Shown here: positions 34,297 through 43,454 of the stretch, piece after piece
Layout: each line of letters opens with the position of its first letter
Numbering within the stretch: the first letter of the stretch is position 1
Assembly: GCF_016907365.1 (NCBI RefSeq)
Contig: NZ_JAFBBV010000001.1
Coordinates: 3,596,001 to 3,660,000, forward strand
Length of the DNA stretch: 64,000 nucleotides
Direction of reading: 5' to 3'
Source of the DNA: Oerskovia paurometabola
GTDB lineage: Bacteria > Actinomycetota > Actinomycetes > Actinomycetales > Cellulomonadaceae
Translations under genes and position numbers: made by a program
Notes under the pieces: model-generated
The model's database searches: none
What the model was told of the DNA's origin: nothing
What the model saw: only the letters and a program-made list of their open reading frames with translations

Positions 34297-36993
34297 TCAG
34301 GGGACCAGCGTGAGCGTGTCCTTGGTGCCGGAGCGCACGGCCTCGGCCGTGAACGGCCACGCGTAGGTCTCGCCCGCGGCCCACGTGCCGAGCTGGTCCT
34401 CGTAGTGCTTGGACGCCGGGTGCCCGGAGGTGCCCGTGACGGTGACCCAGGTCGAGGCGTCCAGGTCGGCGAGGTCGACGACCATGCGCATCGACGGACC
34501 CGACGTGACCTCGAAGCTGCCCGAGGCCGCGTCCCACGACGTCGCGTTGACGATCGACGAGCCTCCCGGCATGGCCACCGTGCGGGGGTTCACGTAGGCC
34601 CGGACGAAGCCCGGGACGGCGTCGTTGTCGAGGACCACGTGACCGAGCGAGAGCGTGTGGAGCTTGCCCCACTCCCAGTCGGTCGTCTTCTTCGACAGCT
34701 CGGTCGTCAGGTCGAGGCGGGCCGAGGTGATCGCCCGGTTGAGGACCTCGTCGCGGGTCTCGACGACGCTCACGGTCTGGCGGTCGTCCCAGAACGCGTT
34801 GGTCTCGTCGGCGAGCATGTTCTGCACGACGGCGAGCCAGCGGCTGCCGCCCGCGGGACGGATGCTCTCCGGCAGGTCGTCCCAGAACGTGATCTCGAGC
34901 AGGTTGCGCCACACCGCGGCGAAGTACGCGGCCGCGGCCGAGTCCTTGTCCATGTGCTGGTCCCAGTCGGCGAGGAGGTCCTGCCCCTCGGCCGCGAAGT
35001 CGTTGCGCACCCCCTTGCTGTTCTCGATGTCCTGCTCGAGCAGGAGGGGCACGAGGGCCGCGGCGTACGGGCTCCAGTCGTCGTTCTGGATCTCGTTCAT
35101 GGTCTGGACGTCGACCTTGCGGCCCGAGTCGATCTCCTCCTGCAGGAGGGTCCGGATGCGCTGCGAGCGGTAGCCGTAGTCCCAGTCCGTCGTGAGGAAC
35201 GGGGTGGTCCCTGCCGGGAGCACCGCCTGGTTCGCCGCGACGACGAACCCCTCCTCGGGGTCGACCACGCCCGGCATCTGCGCGGCGGGCACGTAGCCGG
35301 TCCAGTCGTAGCGCTCGTCCCACCCGGGTCGCGGCCACGTGCCGTCCGACGGCACGGGCCCCTCGACGTTCGCGCGCACCGGGATCCGGCCCGGCGCCTG
35401 GTAGCCGATGTGCCCGTCCGTGGTCGCGAAGACGATGTTCTGGGCGGGGACCTCGAACAGGGCCGCGGCGGCCTTCATGTCCTCGGCGTCCGCCGCGAGG
35501 TTGAACGCGAAGACGGCGTCGGCGGTGCGGCCGGGCTCGAGCGCGGTCCACCGGAGCGAGACCTCGTAGTCGCCGAGAGGGGTGCCCTCGGTCGGTGAGG
35601 CCGCGACCTTGTCCATGGGCAGGACCGTCGAGACGATCGGTCCGTGGACCGTCGAGGCGACCTTGAGCTCGACGTCCTCGCCGCCGTTGACCTTGATGGT
35701 CTCGGTGCGGGTCTCGAGAGGCTCCCAGTCGTCGCCCCGCAGGTACGTGTCGTCACGCACGCGCTCGATGAAGAAGTCGGTGACGTCGGCGCCCATGTTC
35801 GTCAGGCCCCAGGCCAGGTCGGCGTTGTGCCCGATGATCACGCCGGGGAAGCCCGCGAACGAGAACCCCGAGACGTCGAACCCGCAGGCCGGGCTCACCT
35901 CGTTGCAGTGGAGGCCGACCTGGGCCCACACGCTGGGGGCCTGGAGGGACAGGTGGGGGTCGTTGGCGAGCAGCGGCTTGCCGCTGGCCGTGTGCTCGCC
36001 CGAGACGACCCACGAGTTGGACCCGGTGCCCTCGCCGCGTCCGACGAGCACGGGCACGGCCGCGAGCGCGGCGTCGGCCGCGGCGACGGCCGACTGGAGC
36101 TCGCTGCCCGCGAGGGTCGGCGCGTACGCGGTCTGTTCCGCGCCCTCGACCTGGACGGGTTCGCTCGTGGTCGGCACCTCGGACGGGTCGAGGATGGGGA
36201 GGTTCGCCTGGGCCGGGTACGCGGGGAAGAGGGTGCCCACACGGGCCACGTCCTGCGCGACCTTGGCGGGGTCCTGGGCTCCGCTCGAGGCTCCCGCGAA
36301 GCCGCCGTACGCGATGGCGCGCTCGAGCTCGTCGTCGTAGTTTCCGCGCAGGTCCCAGGCCATGGCCTTGAGCCACGCGAGCGAGTCGATCGGGTCCCAG
36401 GGCTCGGGGTCCGGCACCGAGACGCTCGTGCCGAGCACCGTGTACTCGAGCGCGATCTCGCTCGGGTCGCGGTCATCGAGGTAGGCGTTGACGCCGTCCG
36501 CGTAGGCCTGGAGGTAGGCCTTGGTCTCGGGGGCGAGGATCTTCCACTCCTCCTCGGCGACCAGGCGCCAGCCGAACGTGCGCGTGACCTTGTCCGCGTC
36601 GATCGCGACCTGGGAGTCGCCCACGAGCTCGGCCAGACGACCCGCGGTCACGTGGCGGCGGTAGTCCATCTCGAAGAAGCGGTCCTGCGCCTGGACGTAG
36701 CCCTGGGCGCGGAAGAGGTCCTCGGGCGTGTCGGCGTAGATCTGCGGTACGCCCTGCGCGTCGCGGAGCACGCTGACCTCTGCGTCGAGGCCCGTCAGGG
36801 TGAGGGTGCCGTCGGTCTGCGGGAGCGGTCGGCGGACGGTGACGACCGTGAACACCGACGCCGCGACCAGGAGCACGACGACGAGCGCGGCGATCGCGAT
36901 GATGCCGCGACGGGCGCGAGAACCTCCCCGGCGGGCAGCAGGGACGGGCGGCGGGGGGTCGCCGTGGACTCCGGCGGGGACATCAGCAGACAC
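34297..36993 (-). CDS. Penicillin acylase family protein
   Basis: An 898-residue member of the N-terminal-nucleophile hydrolases. An uncleaved-looking N-terminal helix (about 28-50) would anchor or export it. The alpha chain contains DAQGVPQIYADTPEDLFRAQG and the RFFEMDYRRHVTAGRLAELVG stretch. The predicted autocatalytic cleavage site is EGTGSNSWVVSG, so Ser in SNSWVV becomes the N-terminal nucleophile of the beta chain. LLANDPHLSLQAPSVWAQVGL and GFSFAGFPGVIIGHN follow. The family hydrolyses amides of beta-lactams or acyl-homoserine lactones; the natural substrate is unknown here. ATG at 36991-36993. Confidence 0.9.
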   Translation of the reverse strand: MSADVPAGVHGDPPPPVPAARRGGSRARRGIIAIAALVVVLLVAASVFTVVTVRRPLPQTDGTLTLTGLDAEVSVLRDAQGVPQIYADTPEDLFRAQGYVQAQDRFFEMDYRRHVTAGRLAELVGDSQVAIDADKVTRTFGWRLVAEEEWKILAPETKAYLQAYADGVNAYLDDRDPSEIALEYTVLGTSVSVPDPEPWDPIDSLAWLKAMAWDLRGNYDDELERAIAYGGFAGASSGAQDPAKVAQDVARVGTLFPAYPAQANLPILDPSEVPTTSEPVQVEGAEQTAYAPTLAGSELQSAVAAADAALAAVPVLVGRGEGTGSNSWVVSGEHTASGKPLLANDPHLSLQAPSVWAQVGLHCNEVSPACGFDVSGFSFAGFPGVIIGHNADLAWGLTNMGADVTDFFIERVRDDTYLRGDDWEPLETRTETIKVNGGEDVELKVASTVHGPIVSTVLPMDKVAASPTEGTPLGDYEVSLRWTALEPGRTADAVFAFNLAADAEDMKAAAALFEVPAQNIVFATTDGHIGYQAPGRIPVRANVEGPVPSDGTWPRPGWDERYDWTGYVPAAQMPGVVDPEEGFVVAANQAVLPAGTTPFLTTDWDYGYRSQRIRTLLQEEIDSGRKVDVQTMNEIQNDDWSPYAAALVPLLLEQDIENSKGVRNDFAAEGQDLLADWDQHMDKDSAAAAYFAAVWRNLLEITFWDDLPESIRPAGGSRWLAVVQNMLADETNAFWDDRQTVSVVETRDEVLNRAITSARLDLTTELSKKTTDWEWGKLHTLSLGHVVLDNDAVPGFVRAYVNPRTVAMPGGSSIVNATSWDAASGSFEVTSGPSMRMVVDLADLDASTWVTVTGTSGHPASKHYEDQLGTWAAGETYAWPFTAEAVRSGTKDTLTLVP

Positions 36994-37023
36994 GGTGCGA
37001 GACTACCCCGGGCGGGCCAGGCG

Positions 37024-37055
37024 TATGATTAGCACTCAGAAGACCCGAGTGCCAG
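37024..37055 (+). promoter_or_regulatory. CIRCE-like HrcA operator and -10 upstream of ruc
   Basis: TTAGCACTC (37029-37037), nine bases, then GAGTGCCAG (37047-37055). The CIRCE consensus is TTAGCACTC-N9-GAGTGCTAA, so only two positions of the right arm differ. A TATGAT -10 (37024-37029) overlaps its left end, the usual geometry for HrcA repression. It is 110 bases upstream of the GTG at 37165. Confidence 0.8.
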
Positions 37056-37164
37056 TCCGGCTGTGTCCTGCCGTCGACCCGACGCGCACGCCGGACGCCG
37101 CGGAGCAGGCTCGCACCCGCCCCGTGACGACCGCACCCACCCCCGCGACCTCTGAGGAGAGACC

Positions 37165-37497
37165 GTGCCCACCTACGCGTACACGTGCACTGCCTGCGGC
37201 CACGCCTTCGACATCCACCAGGCGTTCACCGACGACGCGCTCACCGTGTGCCCCGAGTGCGGCGGTCGCCTGCGCAAGGTCTTCTCGTCGGTCGGCGTGA
37301 CCTTCAAGGGCTCGGGCTTCTACCGCACCGACTCGCGCTCCTCGAAGTCGTCGAGCACGGGCTCGACCACGCCCGCGACGCCCGCGAAGTCGTCCGACTC
37401 GTCGAGCAGCTCGTCCTCGGGGTCGTCGAGCACCGGGTCGTCGTCGAGCGGTTCGTCGTCGAGCTCGTCGGGCTCCTCGACGCCGTCCGCGAGCTGA
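37165..37497 (+). CDS. ruc: FmdB-family zinc-ribbon chaperone (Ruc-like)
   Basis: A 110-residue protein with an N-terminal FmdB zinc ribbon: YTCTACGHAFD and LTVCPECGGRLRKVFSSVGV give two Cys-x2-Cys knuckles. VTFKGSGFYRTDSR follows, then a disordered tail made almost entirely of Ser with Gly and Thr. M. tuberculosis Rv0991c (Ruc), with the same zinc ribbon plus disordered tail, is an oxidation-activated holdase controlled by HrcA. The CIRCE-like operator upstream and the location near the cyclo-ligase gene support orthology. GTG at 37165 has a GAGGAGA ribosome site. Other FmdB proteins were once linked to formamidase regulation; I favour Ruc. Confidence 0.85.
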   Translation: MPTYAYTCTACGHAFDIHQAFTDDALTVCPECGGRLRKVFSSVGVTFKGSGFYRTDSRSSKSSSTGSTTPATPAKSSDSSSSSSSGSSSTGSSSSGSSSSSSGSSTPSAS

Positions 37498-37596
37498 CCG
37501 CACTCCGGACCGTGCACAGGTAGGCCCCCGAGGCGCCTGTCCACAGGCCGCCGCGCCGCGCCGCGGGCCGCCCCGGCGGGCACCTAGCGTCGCCGC

Positions 37597-38283
37597 ATGG
37601 CTCCTCCTGCATCGACCGCGACCGGCCCGTCGGGCCGCCGTGCATCCACTGCCCGACGGCGCCTGCGCGCCCTCGTCTGGCGCGCACGTCTCGTGGCGCT
37701 CGCCCTGGGCTGCGGACTGGTCGCCGCCGTCGTGGTCGACCGCCTGAGCCCTCCCCCGCCGGACACCCGGCCCGTGGTCGCGACGGCACGTGCGGTCGAG
37801 GCCGGCACGGTGCTCGTCGAGGAGGACGTCACGGTCGTGCACGTCGCGGCCGCGCTCGCCCCCCAGACCTCGCTGACCAGGGTGAGCGACGCCGTCGGGC
37901 GAACCACCTCGGTCGCCCTGCCGCCCGGCCAGACGCTCTCCCCCTCGCTCGTCGCCGCGGGCGACCTCGCCGCCATGGCCCCCACCGGGACCGTCGTGGC
38001 GCCCGTGCGGCTCTCCGACCCCGACGTGGCGGCGCTCCTGCATCCCGGCGACCGGGTCGACCTGCTCGCGGCCACGGCCAGCGGCGAGACCGGGACCGGC
38101 AGCCACCTCGCGCGGCGCGCCCTCGTGGTGGCGGGGACCCCGGCGCCAGCCTCGCCCGGTGGTCTGCTCGGTGGCGGGACGCCCGAGGGCGGCGTCACGC
38201 TCGTCGCCGTGCTCCCGCAGGAGGCCGCCGCGCTCGCCGGGGTCGGCGACTGGGGCGGCCTGTCGGTGGTCCTGGTGCCCTGA
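37597..38283 (+). CDS. SAF domain protein (RcpC/CpaB-like)
   Basis: A 228-residue protein with an N-terminal basic stretch, one membrane helix (about 29-49) and a SAF domain beginning ARAVEAGTVLVEEDVTVVHV, then VGRTTSVALPPGQTLSPSLV. The pattern matches CpaB/RcpC proteins of Flp-pilus systems, but no other pilus gene is seen nearby. In actinobacteria this SAF gene commonly stands alone between the FmdB and MscL genes. The ATG at 37597 was used. The domain should face the periphery of the cell; its role is unknown. Confidence 0.8.
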   Translation: MAPPASTATGPSGRRASTARRRLRALVWRARLVALALGCGLVAAVVVDRLSPPPPDTRPVVATARAVEAGTVLVEEDVTVVHVAAALAPQTSLTRVSDAVGRTTSVALPPGQTLSPSLVAAGDLAAMAPTGTVVAPVRLSDPDVAALLHPGDRVDLLAATASGETGTGSHLARRALVVAGTPAPASPGGLLGGGTPEGGVTLVAVLPQEAAALAGVGDWGGLSVVLVP

Positions 38284-38424
38284 GCCGGACCGTCCCCTCC
38301 GAGACGTGCGGAGTCGCGCCGCAACGAGCATGGAAGGATCACGTCCGGACCTCGCTCGTGCCACGGGCGCCGCCGCGAGACCGCCGCGCGCACCCGGTCC
38401 GCGCCCTCTCGAAAGGAACCCCGT

Positions 38425-38898
38425 ATGCAGAACGTGTTCAACGGCTTCAAGGACTTCGTGCTCCGCGGCAACGCGATCGACCTCGCGGTCGGTGTCGTGA
38501 TCGGTGCGGCCTTCACCCAGGTCGTCACGGCGATCGTCGACGGCCTCATCAACCCGCTCGTCGCGGCGATCTTCGGCAAGCAGGACCTGAGCAAGGTCTG
38601 GACGTTCGAGGTCAACGAGGCGATCTTCAGCTTCGGCCTCGTCCTCGACGCGCTCTTCAAGTTCCTCTGCGTGGCAGCGGCGCTCTACTTCGTCATCGTG
38701 CTGCCCATGAACCACCTGGCGGCCCGGCGCAAGAAGGGCGAGGAGGCCGCCCCCGCGGCCCCCGCAGAGGACGTCCTGGTGCTCCAGGAGATCCGCGACC
38801 TGCTGGCCGCGCAGAACGCGCGCGGCGCTGGTCCCGCCGGTCCTGCGACGGGCACCGGCCCGTTCGGCGGCCCGACCGACGGTCCTGGCGGCCGCTGA
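38425..38898 (+). CDS. mscL: Large-conductance mechanosensitive channel
   Basis: A 157-residue homopentameric channel that opens under membrane tension to release solutes on osmotic downshock. MQNVFNGFKDFVLRGNAIDL is the amphipathic N-terminus and first part of TM1. AVGVVIGAAFTQVVTAIVDGLINP lines the pore, the periplasmic loop is short, and TM2 runs FGLVLDALFKFLCVAAALYF. A C-terminal bundle with VLVLQEIRDLLAAQ is followed by a Gly/Pro tail longer than usual. A ribosome site (AAAGGAAC) lies upstream of the ATG at 38425. A clear terminator follows. Confidence 0.95.
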   Translation: MQNVFNGFKDFVLRGNAIDLAVGVVIGAAFTQVVTAIVDGLINPLVAAIFGKQDLSKVWTFEVNEAIFSFGLVLDALFKFLCVAAALYFVIVLPMNHLAARRKKGEEAAPAAPAEDVLVLQEIRDLLAAQNARGAGPAGPATGTGPFGGPTDGPGGR

Positions 38899-38916
38899 CC
38901 GCTCACGCGCCGTCCA

Positions 38917-38950
38917 CGAACGCCCCGCCGGTCTTCCGGCGGGGCGTTCG
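38917..38950. terminator. Terminator after mscL
   Basis: Perfect 15-bp arms (38917-38931 and 38936-38950) with a TCTT loop lie 18 bases after the mscL stop. Confidence 0.85.
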
Positions 38951-39024
38951 TACTCGGGCCACGCCACACCTGCAGCGGGCGTCGAGCGGGACCGGCAGAG
39001 CAGGCAGAGCAGGCCGAGCGACCC

Positions 39025-39255
39025 TCAGGACCAGTGCGGCGGCACGTCGCGCAAGAGCTCGGCGTCGTGGCTGTCGGTCGACGCGCCCGGTCGGACGTCG
39101 CCCCAGACCGCGGCGTCGTCGTCGGACCCCAGGCCCGCGACGCCCGCCTGCTCGGTGCCCGGGCGCACGACGCGGCGCGACCGACGGCGCGGCGCGGTGG
39201 GCGCTGCCGGGTCGGCCGGGGCGTCGGGGGCAGGGGCAGGATCGACGGGGGTCAC
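39025..39255 (-). CDS. Small conserved-type hypothetical protein
   Basis: A 76-residue protein, Pro/Ala-rich at the N-terminus, then basic (RRRSRRVVRPG), then acidic, ending ELLRDVPPHWS. I recognise the LLRxxPPHW ending as recurring in small actinobacterial proteins but know no function. Third-position G/C is high throughout. It lies 89 bases downstream of the helicase-like gene on the same strand, so the two may be co-transcribed. Confidence 0.6.
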   Translation of the reverse strand: MTPVDPAPAPDAPADPAAPTAPRRRSRRVVRPGTEQAGVAGLGSDDDAAVWGDVRPGASTDSHDAELLRDVPPHWS

Positions 39256-39344
39256 GACCCCATTGTCTCAGCGCCCCGGCCGGCCCCGACGCGTCCCCTG
39301 GCCCCCGCCAGCCACGATGCGAACGGCCGACCCCGGCCGACCCG

Positions 39345-42300
39345 TCAGTCCGTCCCGAACTCGTCGTCCGCGACCGTCGGCACGACGACGATGCGGTCGC
39401 GCCCACCCGTCTGCGCGATCCCGCCGATCTCCGGCAGCCGCGCGTCGCGCACCGCCTGGACGACCCGGCGGATACGCTCGGCCTCCTTCGCGGGGTCGAG
39501 GAACGCCGCAGCGGACCACACCTGCGCGACGACCCAGCCCGTACGCTCGAGACGCTCGGCGAGCTGGCGGTCGCGCACCCGCACGCTGCGTTCGGCGACG
39601 TAGGCGTCGTCGTCGGTCAGGACCGCGACCAGCAGCTCGCCCGGGATGTCGGGGTGACCGACGACCAGCGGGATCCGGTCGCCGCCGACCACGCCGTAGT
39701 CCGTCTCGACCACGAGCCCCGCACGCCACAGGCGCTCCGCGAGGTCGATCACGAGCCGGTCGGGGTTGCCGCCCACGTCCACGCCGTTGCCGAGCGTGAC
39801 CTGGTCGGCGCGGCCGCTGCGCTGCTCGGCGAGGTCGAGGACCTCCGCGAGGAGCTTGGCCCCGCGCCCGCGCAGACGCTCGGGGTCGAGGTCGGACGCC
39901 GTGAAGCACGTGACGACGTGCAGGCGCCGACGGGTCGAGCCCAGGGTGTCGAGGAGCATGGCGTCGCCGCCCGGTGCGTTGAGCACGCCGAAGCGGTGCA
40001 GCACGCGACCGTGCGGGGTCCGCCCGTACCCGATGGACAGGACGATCGCGTCCCGGGTGAGCCCCGCGACGCCCGAGACCTCGGCGACCACGACGGGCTC
40101 GGCGCGAGCGCCCGAGAAGAACACGGCCAGGGCCGGGTTCTGCCGGACCTCGCCGAGGAGCGCGTCACGGATCCGGTCGGCGTGCACCGAGCTCACCGTG
40201 ACGATCGCGAGCGACTCCTCGGGTCGGGTCATGGCGTGCTCGATCGCGATCTCGACGACGCGGTCGACCTCGGCCTGCGTGCTCTCGACCGCCCCGGACG
40301 CCGGGTCCGGCATGCCGGCACCGTCGACCAGGTCGAGGTGGACGAGCGGCTCGGCCCGGGGCAGCGGGCTCGGGCGCAGGACGCCCTCGTAGCCGTGCGC
40401 GGCGAGGAAGGCCGTGAGGTAGGGGTCGCGGCGGGTCCCGCCCGCGGACAGGGCGACGGTCGGCAGGATCTCCGCGAGCTCGCCCACGGTCGTGCCCGAG
40501 GCGGCCCGCGGGTCGCCGAACACGACGACCTGACGACCGCGCGCGAGCGAGGACAGGACCAGCTCGACCGGGATGTGCTGCGCGGCGTCGAGGATGACGA
40601 GGTCGACGGTGCGCGTCGGGGTGAACAGGTGCGGCACCAGGGTCGGGGACGCGACGACGCACGGCCGCAGGCGCCGCAGCACCTCGGGGTAGCGCTCGTG
40701 GGCGTCGCGCAGGCTCGTCATCCGGCCTTCGAGGAGCTCGGTGAACAGCGCCTCGGCCTCGGCCCGGTGGTCGCGCATCGCGGCGCCGAGGTGCTCGCGC
40801 ACCGCGAGCCGGACCGGAGCGGACAGTGCGGCGACGTGCGTGCGGTCGAGGTCGCGGAACCGGCGTGCCAGCGCTTCGAGGCCCGCGCCGTCCTGGCCCG
40901 CGAGCGCCGGGTCCTGCGCGAGGATCTGCTCGAACACCGAGCTCCACCAGGCGAGGTCGAGCTCGGGTCCCACGAGCTCGGGCTCGACGCGGCGGGCCGA
41001 GAGGTCGTCGAGCAGGTCGCCGAGGCCCTCGTCGCGCAGGGTCCGCAGCGCGGAGGTCCGCGCGGGCAGGTTGTCGAGGGCCTCCTGGTCCTCGCCGAGG
41101 CTCGCGAGGCGCACGGCCAGCTCGCTGATGGGCAGGTCGAGCAGGTCGGACCCGACGGGGGTCGTGGCGAGGACGGGGTCGAGGTACTCGAGGTCGATCC
41201 GGACGGCTTCGTACGTGTCCTCGATCGCGGCGAGCCCCTCGGGGAGGGTCGGCCACCCGCCGCGCGGGCACTGCGCCTGCCAGACCGCGCGCTGCGCCTG
41301 GACCTGGATGAGCGCGGCGTGCAGGTCGGGGACGCGGACGCCTGGGCGGAGCATGTCCTTGGCCTGCCGGCGCAGGCGTCGGCGAAGCCCCCAGCCCATG
41401 TCGATGCCGTTCTCCGCGCGCCACTCGCGCGTGCCCGTCGCCTCGACGAGGTCGGTCGCGGTGCGCTCGAAGATCATGGGTTGGAACGCGTCGAGCGTCC
41501 CGCGCATCCCGCCGAGCATGCGGAGCTGGTCGCCCCACTGCCGGACGGTCGTGGCGGTGGTCAGCCCCGTCGTCGTCGCGACGGAGGCCACCTGCTCGCG
41601 GAGCTGGGGCAGCGTCTGCCCCGACAGCCGCTGGACCCGCAGCAGGGCGTCCTGCGCGTTCTCGGCGCTCGTGATGTCCGCGCCGAACCAGGGCGTCGAC
41701 GTCGAGCGGAGCGTGAAGGCCCCGACCTCGGCGGCGCGCACGAGGCGGGCCGAGAGCTCGGCCCGGCGCTCGGCGCCGATGCGGACCGTGACCTCGGGGC
41801 CCAGGCGGACGGTCGTGCCGGGGGCGGGGCGCTGCGCGGTGAGCCGGGCGAGGGCCTGCAGTGCCGCGTAGGCGGACACGCCCCAGGGCTCGCGGACCAG
41901 GTGCAGGGACTCGATGTAGCCCGAGAGCTGTGCGCGCGCACCCAGCAGTCCGTCGCGGACGCGCGCGACGGCGTCGGTGTCGACCGTCTCCCCCTCGGCG
42001 GCCATGGCCCCCAGGAGGCGCTGCGAGGCCGTGGTCCGCCACGTGGGTTCGGGGGCGATGTCGAGCAGCAGCCCGTCGAGGCCGAGCGCGGCGAGCCGGG
42101 TCGAGAGGGTCTCCGCGGAGCGTCGGTGGCCCGGGACGTAGAGGATGCTGCGGCCGCTCGCCGCGGCCTCGGCGACGACGGCTGCGATGGTTCCTGCGGT
42201 GTCGGCCCCGGGGGGCGCGTCGACGAACAGGTGGCTGCCGGTCGCGAGCGCGTCGATGACGTGCCGCTGCGCGGGGTCGAGGTCGCCCACGCCCCGCTCC

Positions 42301-43454
42301 TGGGTCGGGTCGGCGTCGCCGACGCGCGGGGCCGGGAGCTCGCGCGCGAGCGCGGTCGCGGCCTCCTCGGAGCCGGCGAGGGCCGCGACGACCTCGTGCC
42401 GTTCGAGGCCCGACGCCAGCTCGTCGAGGTCGTCGACGAGGACCTGGCCGGGGTGGACGAAGGTCCCGACGAGGACGCGCTGCGCGAGCTCGAAGTCCCC
42501 CAGCACGGCCTTGCCCACGGCGGTGATGCGGGCCAGCGCGTCGGAGGGGTCGAAGCCTGCGGGCGTGAACGCGCTGCGCGCGAGGGTCACGGGGTCGATC
42601 AGGCCGCCGTGGGCGCGCAGCGTGCGGGCCAGGACGGGGTTGATCTCGACGGTCGGCTCGAGCGTGAGGTCGTAGTCGGTCTCGCTGTCGCCGCGCGGGG
42701 TGAGCGTGAGGGGGCGCAGGAGGACGGGGGCGCGCACGGTCCGCGGGAGGGTGGGCTCGGCGTCGGGTCCTTCGGCGCCGTCGCGCGCGGGCCCTTCCCC
42801 CTGCCCGACGGCGCCGCTCCCCGTGGGCGGGGTGGTCGCGGTCTGCGCCGGGTCGGCCGGGTCCTCGGCGGCGGGTCCTGCGGGCAGGCCCGTCGCGCCG
42901 TCGATGGTCCGGCTGTACGTGGTGCCCGCGACGTGCGCGAGGGCGGCGACGTCGTCGGTCGCGAGGCGCGAGGGTTCGCCCTCGGTCCAGGTCGTGACGC
43001 CGATCGCGAGGTAGGTGGGCGCGACGCCGTACCGCTGGGCGTGCTCCTGCGAACGGACGACGACCGCGCGCGCCCGGCGTCGGGCGGCAGGCAACGACGC
43101 GCCCTCGCGGAACAGGTTGGACAGACGGGTCGGGCGCCCGGCGAAGAGCTGCGCCACCCCCGAGGGGTGGGCTGCCGTGAGGTCGACGACCGCGTCGCCC
43201 AGCAGGCCGATGTCGGCGAGCGACGACCCGCCCGCGAGCTCGACGAGCGAGGCCCGCCACGACCGGACGGCGTCCTCGACGAGCTCGGCCGTGGTCGGCG
43301 CCTCGACGAGGGTGGGCCTCGCGAGCGTGGTGGGGCCGTCGACGTCCGGGGCCGCACCGCGGGCGGCACGCTCGTGCGCGTCCTGGTCGGTGAGCGGCCG
43401 GGCGGGATCGGCCACGGTCTCGCGGGCTGATGGGTTGCGGGCGGCTGCGTTCAC
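39345..43454 (-). CDS. Degenerate superfamily 1 helicase-like protein with nuclease-like C-terminus
   Basis: A 1369-residue protein. The N-terminal ~380 residues contain an unrecognised domain, an Ala/Pro linker and a second domain. The helicase-like core begins at DPAQRHVIDAL (about 393). The Walker A site reads DAPPGADTAGT (about 411), without GK[S/T]. The Walker B position reads LVILDAAQHIP (about 950) where DEA(S)Q is expected, and motif III is GDPRAAS. The late region has LLDTLGSTRRRLHVVTCF, resembling the TRAR motif VI. The C-terminus (DRLVIDLAERLWRAGLVVET, ERLERTGWVVAQVWS) follows restriction-endonuclease-like domains of the MTES_1575 kind. It is probably unable to hydrolyse ATP. High GC3 and intact length argue that it is maintained. 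Confidence 0.8.
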   Translation of the reverse strand: MNAAARNPSARETVADPARPLTDQDAHERAARGAAPDVDGPTTLARPTLVEAPTTAELVEDAVRSWRASLVELAGGSSLADIGLLGDAVVDLTAAHPSGVAQLFAGRPTRLSNLFREGASLPAARRRARAVVVRSQEHAQRYGVAPTYLAIGVTTWTEGEPSRLATDDVAALAHVAGTTYSRTIDGATGLPAGPAAEDPADPAQTATTPPTGSGAVGQGEGPARDGAEGPDAEPTLPRTVRAPVLLRPLTLTPRGDSETDYDLTLEPTVEINPVLARTLRAHGGLIDPVTLARSAFTPAGFDPSDALARITAVGKAVLGDFELAQRVLVGTFVHPGQVLVDDLDELASGLERHEVVAALAGSEEAATALARELPAPRVGDADPTQERGVGDLDPAQRHVIDALATGSHLFVDAPPGADTAGTIAAVVAEAAASGRSILYVPGHRRSAETLSTRLAALGLDGLLLDIAPEPTWRTTASQRLLGAMAAEGETVDTDAVARVRDGLLGARAQLSGYIESLHLVREPWGVSAYAALQALARLTAQRPAPGTTVRLGPEVTVRIGAERRAELSARLVRAAEVGAFTLRSTSTPWFGADITSAENAQDALLRVQRLSGQTLPQLREQVASVATTTGLTTATTVRQWGDQLRMLGGMRGTLDAFQPMIFERTATDLVEATGTREWRAENGIDMGWGLRRRLRRQAKDMLRPGVRVPDLHAALIQVQAQRAVWQAQCPRGGWPTLPEGLAAIEDTYEAVRIDLEYLDPVLATTPVGSDLLDLPISELAVRLASLGEDQEALDNLPARTSALRTLRDEGLGDLLDDLSARRVEPELVGPELDLAWWSSVFEQILAQDPALAGQDGAGLEALARRFRDLDRTHVAALSAPVRLAVREHLGAAMRDHRAEAEALFTELLEGRMTSLRDAHERYPEVLRRLRPCVVASPTLVPHLFTPTRTVDLVILDAAQHIPVELVLSSLARGRQVVVFGDPRAASGTTVGELAEILPTVALSAGGTRRDPYLTAFLAAHGYEGVLRPSPLPRAEPLVHLDLVDGAGMPDPASGAVESTQAEVDRVVEIAIEHAMTRPEESLAIVTVSSVHADRIRDALLGEVRQNPALAVFFSGARAEPVVVAEVSGVAGLTRDAIVLSIGYGRTPHGRVLHRFGVLNAPGGDAMLLDTLGSTRRRLHVVTCFTASDLDPERLRGRGAKLLAEVLDLAEQRSGRADQVTLGNGVDVGGNPDRLVIDLAERLWRAGLVVETDYGVVGGDRIPLVVGHPDIPGELLVAVLTDDDAYVAERSVRVRDRQLAERLERTGWVVAQVWSAAAFLDPAKEAERIRRVVQAVRDARLPEIGGIAQTGGRDRIVVVPTVADDEFGTD

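Noticed and set aside
38358..43430. A 1690-codon plus-strand open frame
   Set aside because: It is antisense to the helicase-like gene and out of frame with mscL; the composition is a mirror of the coding strand.
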